From positions 2,002,001 to 2,066,000 of the forward strand of contig NZ_CP092487.1 in assembly GCF_022429565.1 (NCBI RefSeq): a stretch of 64,000 nucleotides of DNA. The letters run 5' to 3'. Of the stretch, positions 38,682-47,537 are shown in pieces (position 1 is the first letter of the stretch; each line of letters starts with the position of its first letter). Below the pieces are notes generated by a model. That model was not told where the DNA came from, did not search any database, and saw only the letters and a list, made by a program, of their open reading frames with translations. This stretch comes from Lutibacter sp. A64. GTDB taxonomy: Bacteria > Bacteroidota > Bacteroidia > Flavobacteriales > Flavobacteriaceae. The translations under genes were made by a program, and so were the position numbers.

Positions 38682-40229
38682 ATGTTTCACTACGGAATAG
38701 ACTCACTTACAGTTGGTAAAGTTTTACAAATTTTAAATGGAGAACTTAAAGCAACCCTTACAGATGAAGCCTTTACTAAAATTGAGGCTTGCCATAAAAT
38801 TGTTTTAGAAACAGCTAAGAAAGACAAAGCTGTATACGGTATAAACACAGGTTTCGGACCTTTATGCGATACCCGAATTTCAAAAGATAAAACAAGTGAA
38901 TTGCAACGTAAAATATTACTAAGTCATTCAGTTGGTGTAGGAAAACCTATAGAAAAAGACTTGGCCAAATTAATGTTAATTTTAAAAGTACATTCGTTAT
39001 CTCAGGGCTTTTCAGGAATATCTTCAACCGTTTTAAAGCGTATCTTATGGCATATAGAAAATGATGCAATTCCAATGGTTCCCGAACAAGGTTCTGTTGG
39101 AGCATCTGGAGATTTATGTCCTTTAGCTCACTTATTCTTACCGCTAATTGGAGAAGGACAGGTATATTATAAAGATGAACTTTTTGAAACATCAATTATT
39201 TTAAAAAAATTTAATTTAGAACCGATAGCATTGCATCCAAAAGCAGGCTTGGCATTAATAAATGGTACGCAATTTATATTAGCGCACGCTGTAATGGTGG
39301 TTGATAAAATGTATAAATGTCTATCGCACGCCGATTTAATTGGAAGTTTAATGATTGAAGGTTTAATGGGGTCTCAAACACCTTTTTATAGAAAATTACA
39401 CCAAACAAGACCTTATAAGGGAAACATTCATGTAGCTGCAAGAATGCGAACCTTTTTAAAAGATTCTGAAATAGGAAATTCACATACCAACTGCGGAAAA
39501 GTACAAGACCCATACTCTATGCGCTGCATTCCACAAGTTCACGGAAGTTCTAGGAATGCTTGGCTGCATTTAAAAGAAGTTGTTGAAACCGAATTGAATT
39601 CGGTTACAGACAACCCTATAATAATTTCAGAAGATTTAATTATTAGTGGCGGAAGTTTTCACGGCCAACCTTTAGCTATGCCACTTGATTATGCTTGTTT
39701 AGCTGCCGCAGAACTAGGTAGTATCTCAGACAGAAGAACCTATTTATCTTTGGAAGGTAAATACGATGGCACGCCTCGCCTACTAATAAAAGATTCTGGT
39801 TTAAACTCTGGCTTTATGATTTTACAATACACAACTGCTGCCTTAGTAAGCGAAAACAAAGGCTTGTGTTTTCCTGCTAGTGCCGATAGTATTCCAACAT
39901 CATTAGGACAAGAAGATCACGTTAGTATGGGATCAATTTCTGGAAGAAAAGCGTTGAGAGTGCTCAATAATTTAGAAAAAATATTAGCTATTGAAATGCT
40001 ATGTGCAGCACAAGCTTTTGATTTTAGAAAACCCTTACATTCTAGTAAGGTATTAAACAAAGTGCATCAACTTATTCGGTCTAAAATTGAACACACAACT
40101 GAAGATCGTGTATTTGCTTTGGATATTGAAAAGGCAATTACCCTACTAAAATCTAATACATTATTAGAAATCACTTCAGAAGAAAACAATTGCTACAGCG
40201 AATATGATGCTGAATTTGAAACTTATTAA
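38682..40229 (+). CDS. hutH: Histidine ammonia-lyase
   Basis: The 515-residue enzyme converts L-histidine to trans-urocanate and ammonia. The self-made MIO cofactor comes from Ala141-Ser142-Gly143 in GSVGASGDLCPLAHL, and the YGINTGFGPL stretch (52-61) supplies the active-site tyrosine. The substrate-binding stretch DPYSMRCIPQVHGSSRNAW and QEDHVSMGSISGRKA near the C-terminus are intact. First of the plus-strand hutH-hutU-hutI set and divergent from a LysR gene. Confidence 0.96.
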   Translation: MFHYGIDSLTVGKVLQILNGELKATLTDEAFTKIEACHKIVLETAKKDKAVYGINTGFGPLCDTRISKDKTSELQRKILLSHSVGVGKPIEKDLAKLMLILKVHSLSQGFSGISSTVLKRILWHIENDAIPMVPEQGSVGASGDLCPLAHLFLPLIGEGQVYYKDELFETSIILKKFNLEPIALHPKAGLALINGTQFILAHAVMVVDKMYKCLSHADLIGSLMIEGLMGSQTPFYRKLHQTRPYKGNIHVAARMRTFLKDSEIGNSHTNCGKVQDPYSMRCIPQVHGSSRNAWLHLKEVVETELNSVTDNPIIISEDLIISGGSFHGQPLAMPLDYACLAAAELGSISDRRTYLSLEGKYDGTPRLLIKDSGLNSGFMILQYTTAALVSENKGLCFPASADSIPTSLGQEDHVSMGSISGRKALRVLNNLEKILAIEMLCAAQAFDFRKPLHSSKVLNKVHQLIRSKIEHTTEDRVFALDIEKAITLLKSNTLLEITSEENNCYSEYDAEFETY

Positions 40230-40241
40230 AATATAAACGTC

Positions 40242-40262
40242 ACCCTGAACTTGATTCAGGGT
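40242..40262. repeat. Solo palindromic repeat before hutU
   Basis: ACCCTGAA/TTCAGGGT arms are a diverged copy of the CCTGAA/TTCAGG hairpin that fills the two arrays. It lies in the 115-bp gap between hutH and hutU. Confidence 0.75.
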
Positions 40263-40344
40263 CACACACTACTATGAGATTTCTAAACAAAAGTCGAAGC
40301 AAAATATAAATTTAGGATTCTTAAGGTAAATCAAAAAAAATAAT

Positions 40345-42360
40345 ATGATTACAACAAACACCAATTTTCAGACTGAAATTCTACAAGGAATTCCTTCGGA
40401 ATTACCAGAGAAAAAGCCATATCCAACAAATGGAAATCCTGCTCCAAAACGTAAAGACATTCTTTCTTTAGAAGAAAAGCAATTAGCCATTAAAAATGCT
40501 TTGCGTTACTTTCCAAAAAAATGGCATCAAGAGTTAGCAGAAGAATTTGCCGAAGAATTAAAAACATTTGGCCGTATTTATATGCATCGTTTTAAACCAA
40601 ATTATAAAATGTATGCGCGTCCAATTACCGCATATCCTGCAAAATCGCAACAAGCTGCTGCAATTATGTTAATGATTCAAAATAATTTAGATCCAGCGGT
40701 AGCACAACACCCTAATGAATTAATTACCTACGGCGGAAATGGTGCTGTTTTTCAAAATTGGGCACAATACCTTTTAACAATGCAGTATTTAGCTACAATG
40801 ACTGATACACAAACATTAAACATGTATTCTGGTCATCCAATGGGTTTATTTCCTTCTTCAAAAGATGCGCCTAGAGTTGTAGTTACTAATGGAATGATGG
40901 TTCCAAATTATTCTAAACAAGACGATTGGGAAAAATTTAATGCACTTGGAGTTACGCAATATGGACAAATGACTGCGGGTTCGTTTATGTATATTGGTCC
41001 GCAAGGAATTGTACACGGAACTACAATCACGGTAATGAATGCCTTTAGAAAAATTTTAAAAATAGGTGAAAATCCCGCTGGAAAAATATTTTTAACCTCT
41101 GGTTTAGGAGGAATGAGCGGTGCACAACCAAAAGCAGGAAATATTGCAGGTTGTATAACTGTTTGTGCTGAAGTTAATGCAAATGCAGCTACAAAAAGGT
41201 ACGAACAAGGTTGGGTAGATATACTTATTGATGACTTAAATGAACTAGTTATTCGAGTACAAGAAGCTCAAAAAAAACAAGAAATTATTTCAATTGCCTT
41301 TATTGGAAATATTGTTGATGTTTGGGAACGTTTTGATACTGAAAATATTTATGTTCATGTTGGATCCGACCAAACTTCATTACACAATCCTTGGTCCGGC
41401 GGTTATTATCCAGTTGGATTAACCTATAAAGAAAGCAATGATTTAATACGGAACAATCCAGAAAAGTTTAAAAAACACGTACAAAAATCGTTAGTGCGTC
41501 AAACAAATGCAATTAACAAACATACTGCAAAAGGCACCTACTTTTTCGATTATGGAAATGCATTTTTATTGGAAGCTTCTCGCGCTGGAGCGAACATATT
41601 TGCTAAAAATAATATCGATTTTAAATACCCTTCTTATGTGCAAGATATTTTAGGACCTATGTGTTTTGATTATGGCTTCGGACCTTTTAGATGGGTGTGC
41701 ACTTCAGGAAAATCAGAAGATTTAGATAAAACAGACGCTATTGCTATGCGTATTTTATCTAAAATCATGAAAAATTCTCCAAAGGAAATTCAATTACAAA
41801 TGCAAGATAATATTACCTGGATTAAAAATGCGAAAACCAATAAATTAGTAGTTGGTTCTCAAGCACGTATTTTATATGCCGATGCTGAAGGAAGAGCAAA
41901 AATTGCGGAAGCTTTTAATAATGCGATTGCAAATGGTGAAATTGGAGCTGTAGTTTTAGGAAGAGATCACCATGATGTTAGTGGCACAGATTCTCCGTAC
42001 AGAGAAACCAGCAACATTTACGACGGAAGTAAATTTACGGCTGACATGGCGATTCAAAATGTAATTGGTGATAGTTTTAGAGGCGCAACTTGGGTTTCAA
42101 TCCACAACGGTGGTGGCGTTGGCTGGGGTGAAGTTATTAATGGTGGTTTTGGAATGTTGTTAGACGGAACAAAAGAAGCAGAAAAAAAACTAAAAAACAT
42201 GTTATTTTATGATGTAAATAACGGGATTGCTCGCAGAAGCTGGGCAAGAAATGATGAAGCCCTATTTGCTATAAAACGAGAAATGGAACGAAGATCCGAT
42301 TTAAAAATTACGTTACCAAATAGTGTTGAGGATAACATTTTGAAGGATTTGTTTAAGTAA
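40345..42360 (+). CDS. hutU: Urocanate hydratase (long form)
   Basis: This 671-residue NAD-dependent enzyme turns urocanate into 4-imidazolone-5-propionate. NAD/substrate motifs are intact: YGGNGAVFQNWAQYLLTMQY, GLGGMSGAQPKAGNIAGCIT, HNPWSGGYYPVG and the C-terminal GRDHHDVSGTDSPYRET. It is about 115 residues longer than the 556-residue Pseudomonas/E. coli-type enzyme, partly through an N-terminal extension. It follows hutH by 115 bp containing one solo repeat and precedes hutI by 353 bp of repeat-bearing DNA. Confidence 0.95.
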   Translation: MITTNTNFQTEILQGIPSELPEKKPYPTNGNPAPKRKDILSLEEKQLAIKNALRYFPKKWHQELAEEFAEELKTFGRIYMHRFKPNYKMYARPITAYPAKSQQAAAIMLMIQNNLDPAVAQHPNELITYGGNGAVFQNWAQYLLTMQYLATMTDTQTLNMYSGHPMGLFPSSKDAPRVVVTNGMMVPNYSKQDDWEKFNALGVTQYGQMTAGSFMYIGPQGIVHGTTITVMNAFRKILKIGENPAGKIFLTSGLGGMSGAQPKAGNIAGCITVCAEVNANAATKRYEQGWVDILIDDLNELVIRVQEAQKKQEIISIAFIGNIVDVWERFDTENIYVHVGSDQTSLHNPWSGGYYPVGLTYKESNDLIRNNPEKFKKHVQKSLVRQTNAINKHTAKGTYFFDYGNAFLLEASRAGANIFAKNNIDFKYPSYVQDILGPMCFDYGFGPFRWVCTSGKSEDLDKTDAIAMRILSKIMKNSPKEIQLQMQDNITWIKNAKTNKLVVGSQARILYADAEGRAKIAEAFNNAIANGEIGAVVLGRDHHDVSGTDSPYRETSNIYDGSKFTADMAIQNVIGDSFRGATWVSIHNGGGVGWGEVINGGFGMLLDGTKEAEKKLKNMLFYDVNNGIARRSWARNDEALFAIKREMERRSDLKITLPNSVEDNILKDLFK

Positions 42361-42371
42361 ATTTATTAAAA

Positions 42372-42590
42372 ATCCGTCACCCTAAACTTGTTTCAGGGTC
42401 GCATATTGCTAGCGGAAGGATGAGATGCTGAAATCGAAGATTCAGCGTAGCTAAACAAGTTTAGCATGACGTAAAAGTTTAATATAAACTGTCATAACTA
42501 CGGAGGGAGGTATCCATTTTCATAGAGTATGGATTAGCTCCGCTGAACCTAAAGGTTTATCTGTTTTCACAGGAATGACAAAACTGATAT
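42372..42590. repeat. Cluster of solo palindromic repeats between hutU and hutI
   Basis: Within this gene-free gap are diverged copies of array modules: GTCACCCTAAACTTGTTTCAGG at the left, a GATGCTGAA...TTTAGCATGACG copy at 42422-42471, and a GGAGGGAGGTAT...GGAATGACAAAA copy further right, with the TTAGCTCCGCTGAA word. None is as complete as in the arrays. Confidence 0.7.
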
Positions 42591-42602
42591 TAATAGCACA
42601 AA

Positions 42603-42635
42603 AAACCTAACAGGTTTCTAAAACCTGTTAGGTTT
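42603..42635. repeat. 15-bp-arm hairpin between hutU and hutI
   Basis: AAACCTAACAGGTTT (42603-42617), CTA, AAACCTGTTAGGTTT (42621-42635): perfect arms with a 3-nt loop and no T-run. It is a different family from the array modules. Confidence 0.85.
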
Positions 42636-42713
42636 ACTAAAGTTAAAAACATTTAAGCAATCAGTTTCTAAACAACAAATTGTATCTTTAAACATCAAAA
42701 AGAATAAAACTAA

Positions 42714-43949
42714 ATGCGTACTTTATTTAAAAACATAAAAGAGTTAATACAAATTAGAGATCATTCAGTTTCATTTTTATCTGGAGTAGAAATGAAGGAA
42801 TTACCAAGCATTAAAAACGCTTATTTATTAGTTGAAAATGGAAGAATTTCTAATTTTGGAAAAATGAATGTTTGTCCTAATATTTCTGTAGATGAAGTTG
42901 TTGATGCTACAGGAAAAATGATACTCCCTTCTTGGTGCGATTCACACACACATATTGTATATGCTGGAAATAGAGAAGGAGAATTTGTTGATAGAATACA
43001 CGGATTATCTTATGAAGAAATTGCGAATAAAGGAGGTGGAATTTTAAATTCGTCAAAAAAATTACAAGAAATTTCAGAAGAAGCATTATACCAGCAAAGT
43101 AAAATCCGTTTAGAAGAAGTGATTAAATTAGGCACTGGCGCCATTGAAATTAAATCTGGTTACGGTTTAACAGCTGAAGCAGAATTAAAAATGTTGCGTG
43201 TAATAAAACAACTAAAAGAACAGTATCCAATCCCGATAAAAGCAACATTTTTAGGTGCACATGCTATTCCAGTAATTTATAAAGATAAAAAACAAGCATA
43301 TTTACAAATGTTAGTTGATGAAATACTTCCAACAATTGCAAAAGAAAAACTAGCTGATTATATAGATATTTTCTGTGAAACTGGCTACTTTTCAGTTAAA
43401 GATACTGCATTTATACTTGAAGCGGGGAAACAATATGGACTTATTCCAAAAATACATGTAAATCAATTTAATGCTATTGGAGGTATTAAAACTGGTGTAA
43501 ATTACAATGCATTATCTGTAGATCATTTAGAAATAATGCACAATGATGATATAGAAATTTTAAAAAACACCCAAACAATGCCTGTAGCTTTACCAAGCTG
43601 TTCTTATTTTTTAAGTATTCCCTACACGCCAGCACGAAAAATGATAGATGCAGGCTTACCAATAGCCTTGGCATCCGATTACAATCCTGGCTCAACACCT
43701 TCTGGAAATATGAATTTTGTAGTTTCTACTGCTTGTATTAAAATGAAAATGACACCAGAAGAAGCAATAAACGCCGCCACAATTAATGGGGCGTATGCTA
43801 TGGGATTGGAAAAAGAAGTTGGTTCTATTACTGTAGGGAAACAAGCAAATTTAATACTTACAAAACCAATTAACTCATATGGATTTATACCGTATTCTTT
43901 TGGAAATCATCAAATTGAAAAAACATATTTAAATGGAAAGTCTTGGTAG
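42714..43949 (+). CDS. hutI: Imidazolonepropionase
   Basis: The 411-residue amidohydrolase opens imidazolone propionate to N-formimino-L-glutamate. The metal HxH is His78/His80 in CDSHTHIVYAGNREGEF, with HVNQFN, DHLEIMH and ALASDYNPGS later supplying further ligands and the catalytic Asp. Length is normal. It completes the three-step path to formiminoglutamate; no hutG/hutF-type enzyme follows, so the last step must be done elsewhere. Confidence 0.96.
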   Translation: MRTLFKNIKELIQIRDHSVSFLSGVEMKELPSIKNAYLLVENGRISNFGKMNVCPNISVDEVVDATGKMILPSWCDSHTHIVYAGNREGEFVDRIHGLSYEEIANKGGGILNSSKKLQEISEEALYQQSKIRLEEVIKLGTGAIEIKSGYGLTAEAELKMLRVIKQLKEQYPIPIKATFLGAHAIPVIYKDKKQAYLQMLVDEILPTIAKEKLADYIDIFCETGYFSVKDTAFILEAGKQYGLIPKIHVNQFNAIGGIKTGVNYNALSVDHLEIMHNDDIEILKNTQTMPVALPSCSYFLSIPYTPARKMIDAGLPIALASDYNPGSTPSGNMNFVVSTACIKMKMTPEEAINAATINGAYAMGLEKEVGSITVGKQANLILTKPINSYGFIPYSFGNHQIEKTYLNGKSW

Positions 43950-44092
43950 TTAACACTTTTAAAGGTTAATTTTAATTTAATCTACGTTTTTTAATATTAT
44001 AAATATGTTTAGTAGGAGCTGTTATATTGCTGGTAAAAACAATAACAAAATCATCGTTTGATTACTAGTATCTATAGAAACATCAATAATTT

Positions 44093-44135
44093 ACAAAAAA
44101 ATTCCCCTTATCTTCCAGCGAAAGATTAGGGGAAT
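44093..44135 (-). terminator. Terminator of the amino-sugar operon
   Basis: Arms ATTCCCCTTATCTT (44101-44114) and AAGATTAGGGGAAT (44122-44135) pair with one T-T mismatch; read on the minus strand it ends in a T run. It lies 44 bp past the glmM-like stop. Confidence 0.85.
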
Positions 44136-44178
44136 CTAAACAACTATTATTAAATTTTAATATTTAAAATCTTATCTT

Positions 44179-45561
44179 CTAAATTATTTCTTTAATTTCA
44201 TCAATAATACGTACAGCTAAATTATCGGCTTTATTTTGAGAAGTACTTTCAGTATAAATTCTAATAATTGGTTCTGTATTAGATTTTCTTAAATGCACCC
44301 ATTCTGAAGCAAAATTAATTTTAACACCATCTATAGTACTAATATCCTCATTTTTATAGTTTGAAGCCATTTTTTCTAAAATAGCATCTACATTAATTTC
44401 AGGAGTTAATTGAATTTTATTTTTACTCATAAAATAATTTGGATAACTATCACGTAACTGTTTACAAGAAATTTTTAAACTTGCTAAATGCGATAAAAAT
44501 AAGGCTACACCAACTAGTGAATCTCTTCCATAGTGTGATTCTGGATAAATAATTCCTCCGTTTCCTTCACCACCAATTATAGCATTTGAAGCTTTCATCA
44601 GTTCTACAACATTTACCTCTCCAACGGCACTTGCTTGGTATGTTCCACCATGTTTTTCTGTAATATCTCTTAAAGCTCTTGATGAAGATAAGTTAGAGAC
44701 TGTATTTCCTTTTGTTTTTCCGAGTACATAATCTGCACAAGCAACCAATGTGTATTCTTCACCAAACATAGAGCCGTCTTCACAAACTAAAGCTAACCTA
44801 TCTACATCTGGATCAACCACAATACCTAAATCTGCTTTTTCTTTAACAACCAATTCTGAAATGGCTGATAAATGCTCTTTTAAAGGCTCTGGATTGTGTG
44901 GAAACTGTCCGTTTGGTGTACAATACAATTCTACACATTCAACACCAAGCTCTTTTAACAAAGCTGGAATTGCAATACCACCTGTAGAATTAACAGCATC
45001 AACAACAACTTTAAAATTAGCATTTTTAATAGCTTCAACAGTAACTAAAGGTAAGTTTAAGACTTCAGAAATATGTTTTTCTATATATTGCTCATTTTTT
45101 TCATACTTCCCTAAATCATCTACTTCGGCAAATAAAAAGGCTTCATTTTCTGCAATATTTAATACTTTTTCACCTTCAACACCATTGAGAAACTCTCCTT
45201 TTTTATTCAATAATTTAAGTGCATTCCATTGTTTTGGGTTATGACTTGCAGTAATTATAATTCCACCATCTGCACTTTCTAAAGGCACAGCAACTTCAAC
45301 TGTAGGTGTAGTTGATAAACCTACATCTACAACATCAATTCCTAATCCAACTAGCGTATTACAAACTAAGCTACTAACCATTTCACCAGAAATTCTGGCG
45401 TCTCTACCTACAACAACTTTTAATTTATCTTTTTCTGAATTATTTTTAAGCCACATACCATAAGCAGCGGCAAATTTTACAGCATCTATTGGAGTTAAAT
45501 TATTATTAACTTTACCTCCAATAGTACCTCTTATTCCTGAAATTGATTTTATTAATGACAT
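44179..45561 (-). CDS. glmM: Phosphoglucosamine/phosphohexose mutase (GlmM-like)
   Basis: The 460-residue alpha-D-phosphohexomutase has Ser106 in TASHNPKQWNA as the phospho-serine, metal loop DPDVDR (near 247), sugar-binding loop GGEGNGGIIYP, and phosphate-binding RKSNTEPIIRIYTE near the C-terminus. GlmM interconverts GlcN-6-P and GlcN-1-P. It is the last gene of a five-gene operon, 16 bp after NagB-PIG-L, which suggests use in amino-sugar catabolism as well as in wall precursor supply. Other substrates, such as GlcNAc/GalNAc phosphates, cannot be excluded. Confidence 0.9.
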   Translation of the reverse strand: MSLIKSISGIRGTIGGKVNNNLTPIDAVKFAAAYGMWLKNNSEKDKLKVVVGRDARISGEMVSSLVCNTLVGLGIDVVDVGLSTTPTVEVAVPLESADGGIIITASHNPKQWNALKLLNKKGEFLNGVEGEKVLNIAENEAFLFAEVDDLGKYEKNEQYIEKHISEVLNLPLVTVEAIKNANFKVVVDAVNSTGGIAIPALLKELGVECVELYCTPNGQFPHNPEPLKEHLSAISELVVKEKADLGIVVDPDVDRLALVCEDGSMFGEEYTLVACADYVLGKTKGNTVSNLSSSRALRDITEKHGGTYQASAVGEVNVVELMKASNAIIGGEGNGGIIYPESHYGRDSLVGVALFLSHLASLKISCKQLRDSYPNYFMSKNKIQLTPEINVDAILEKMASNYKNEDISTIDGVKINFASEWVHLRKSNTEPIIRIYTESTSQNKADNLAVRIIDEIKEII

Positions 45562-45577
45562 TTATATTATTTTTTAA

Positions 45578-47506
45578 TTAAAATCTCCAACGTACAAATG
45601 CTTCCATAGCCGCATATCTTGCCATACCTAACTCGTGGTATAAATCGGCTGTTTCTTCATTTCTATCTTCTGCACGTTGCCAAAACTCTCTAGCATCTAC
45701 CCCTTGAAATACAACGCCATCTTTTTGAGATTGGTGTTTAAAAATACCATGTCTTTTTTCTAATACTTGGTCTGGGCTCATTGGAACTGCCATTTCAATT
45801 TCATCAATTCCCCATTCTTGCCAAGCACCACGGTATAACCAAACCCAACAATCTTTCATAAATTTCTTAGATTTTAGATTTTTTACCGCAGCAAAAATTG
45901 CATCTAAACATACTTTATGAGTACCGTGTGGATCTGCTAAATCTCCAGCAGCATAAAGTTGATGAGGTTTTATTTTTTCGATCAACTCCATAGTTAACTT
46001 AACATCTTCTTCTCCTAGTGGGTGTTTTTCAATAGTACCTGTTTCATAGAAAGGCAATTCCATAAAGTGAATTTGATCATCTGGCAATCCAATATAATGT
46101 GCAGTTGCTCTTGCTTCTCCTTTACGAATAATTCCTTTTATATATCTAACTTCAGGAATATCTACTTCACTATTTTTTTTATTTTTTAAGAAGTTAACAG
46201 CCTTTTTATAAATAGCAGCTGCTTCATCACTTTTAATACCAAATTTCTCGTTATAATCACATACAAAACTTGCATACCTTAAGGCCTCACTATCTGTTAC
46301 AGCAATATTTCCAGAAGTTTGATAAGCAACGTGCACTTCATGTCCTTGATTTTGTAACCTAATAAAGGTTCCTCCCATACTAATAATATCATCATCTGGG
46401 TGTGGACTAAAAATTAAGATTCTTTTTTTAGCTGGTTCAGCTCTTTCTGGTCTTTTACTATCGTCTGAGTTTGGTTTTCCACCTGGCCAACCAGTAATTG
46501 TATTTTGTAAATCGTTAAATATTTTGATATTGATATCGTAAGCTGGACCTAAATCTGCTAATAAATCACTCAATCCATTTTCAATATAGTCTGTATCTGT
46601 TAACATTAATATTGGTTTTGAAACTTTTTGAGCCAATCCTAATACCGCTTTACGAATTACTTTATCTGTCCAAACTATTTTTTCTACCAACCAAGGTGTA
46701 TTTACTCTGGTTAATTTTGAAGAAGCTTCTCTATCTAGAACAATTGTTGCGTTGTTATGTTCTTGTAAAAATGATGCTGGCACACGGTTTGTTACTTGAC
46801 CTTCAACAGCTTCTCTTATTATATTTGATTTTCCTTCACCCCAAGCAAATAAAATTACGCGTTTTGCCTCCATAATTTTTTTAACACCAAGTGTTATTGC
46901 TGTTCTTGGAGTATTGCTTAAACCAAAAAAGTCTTTACTTGCAGCTACTCTTGTAATATGATCTAGAGCTACTAAACGTGTTTTGGAGTTTTGTAATGAT
47001 CCAGATTCGTTAAAACCAATATGTCCATTTCCACCAATTCCTAAGATTTGTAAATCAAGACCTCCTAATGATTTAATTTTAGCTTCATAAGCTGCACAAT
47101 ATTCAGCAATTTCATTTTTTTCTAGCGTTCCATCTGGTATATGGTAATTTTCTGGAAGTACATCTACATGATTAAATAGATGTTCTTTCATAAAGCGAAC
47201 ATAGCTATTTACAGAATCTGGTTCCATTGGGTAGTATTCATCTAAATTAAAAGTGATTACATTTTTAAAACTTAATCCTTCTTCTTTATGTAACCTTACC
47301 AATTCGGCATATAAACCTTTAGGTGAAGACCCTGTTGCTAAACCTAAGATACAAGGTTGTTTTTGAGCTTGTTTTACTCTAATTAAATCTGCAATTTCAA
47401 GTGCAACAGCATTAGAAGCTACTATAGAATTATCAAAAATTTTAGTTTCAATATTCTCAAACCTTTTTTCAAAATCTGTTGATTTATCAATATTACTTTT
47501 TAACAT
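45578..47506 (-). CDS. nagB: Glucosamine-6-phosphate deaminase fused to a PIG-L deacetylase domain
   Basis: The 642-residue two-domain protein carries NagB at residues 1-290: substrate loop GLATGSSPKGLY, catalytic Asp89 in FNLDEYYP, and GNGHIGFNE with His162 and Glu167. A linker of about 70 residues precedes the C-terminal PIG-L/LmbE-type domain from about 362, with zinc motif SPHPDD (His369, Asp371, Asp372) and DPHGTH near 530 as the likely third ligand. NagB turns GlcN-6-P into fructose-6-P and ammonia; PIG-L enzymes remove N-acetyl groups from GlcNAc-type substrates. The fusion could therefore do both deacetylation and deamination, which fits the lack of nagA (inference). This pairing recurs in Bacteroidota. 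Confidence 0.93.
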   Translation of the reverse strand: MLKSNIDKSTDFEKRFENIETKIFDNSIVASNAVALEIADLIRVKQAQKQPCILGLATGSSPKGLYAELVRLHKEEGLSFKNVITFNLDEYYPMEPDSVNSYVRFMKEHLFNHVDVLPENYHIPDGTLEKNEIAEYCAAYEAKIKSLGGLDLQILGIGGNGHIGFNESGSLQNSKTRLVALDHITRVAASKDFFGLSNTPRTAITLGVKKIMEAKRVILFAWGEGKSNIIREAVEGQVTNRVPASFLQEHNNATIVLDREASSKLTRVNTPWLVEKIVWTDKVIRKAVLGLAQKVSKPILMLTDTDYIENGLSDLLADLGPAYDINIKIFNDLQNTITGWPGGKPNSDDSKRPERAEPAKKRILIFSPHPDDDIISMGGTFIRLQNQGHEVHVAYQTSGNIAVTDSEALRYASFVCDYNEKFGIKSDEAAAIYKKAVNFLKNKKNSEVDIPEVRYIKGIIRKGEARATAHYIGLPDDQIHFMELPFYETGTIEKHPLGEEDVKLTMELIEKIKPHQLYAAGDLADPHGTHKVCLDAIFAAVKNLKSKKFMKDCWVWLYRGAWQEWGIDEIEMAVPMSPDQVLEKRHGIFKHQSQKDGVVFQGVDAREFWQRAEDRNEETADLYHELGMARYAAMEAFVRWRF

Positions 47507-47537
47507 TTCTTTATTTTTTTAGTATTTTTTTTTAATC

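Noticed and set aside
44750-45244. 164-codon plus-strand ORF inside glmM
   Set aside because: Antisense shadow of a well-recognised mutase gene; low-complexity Ser/Thr-rich translation.
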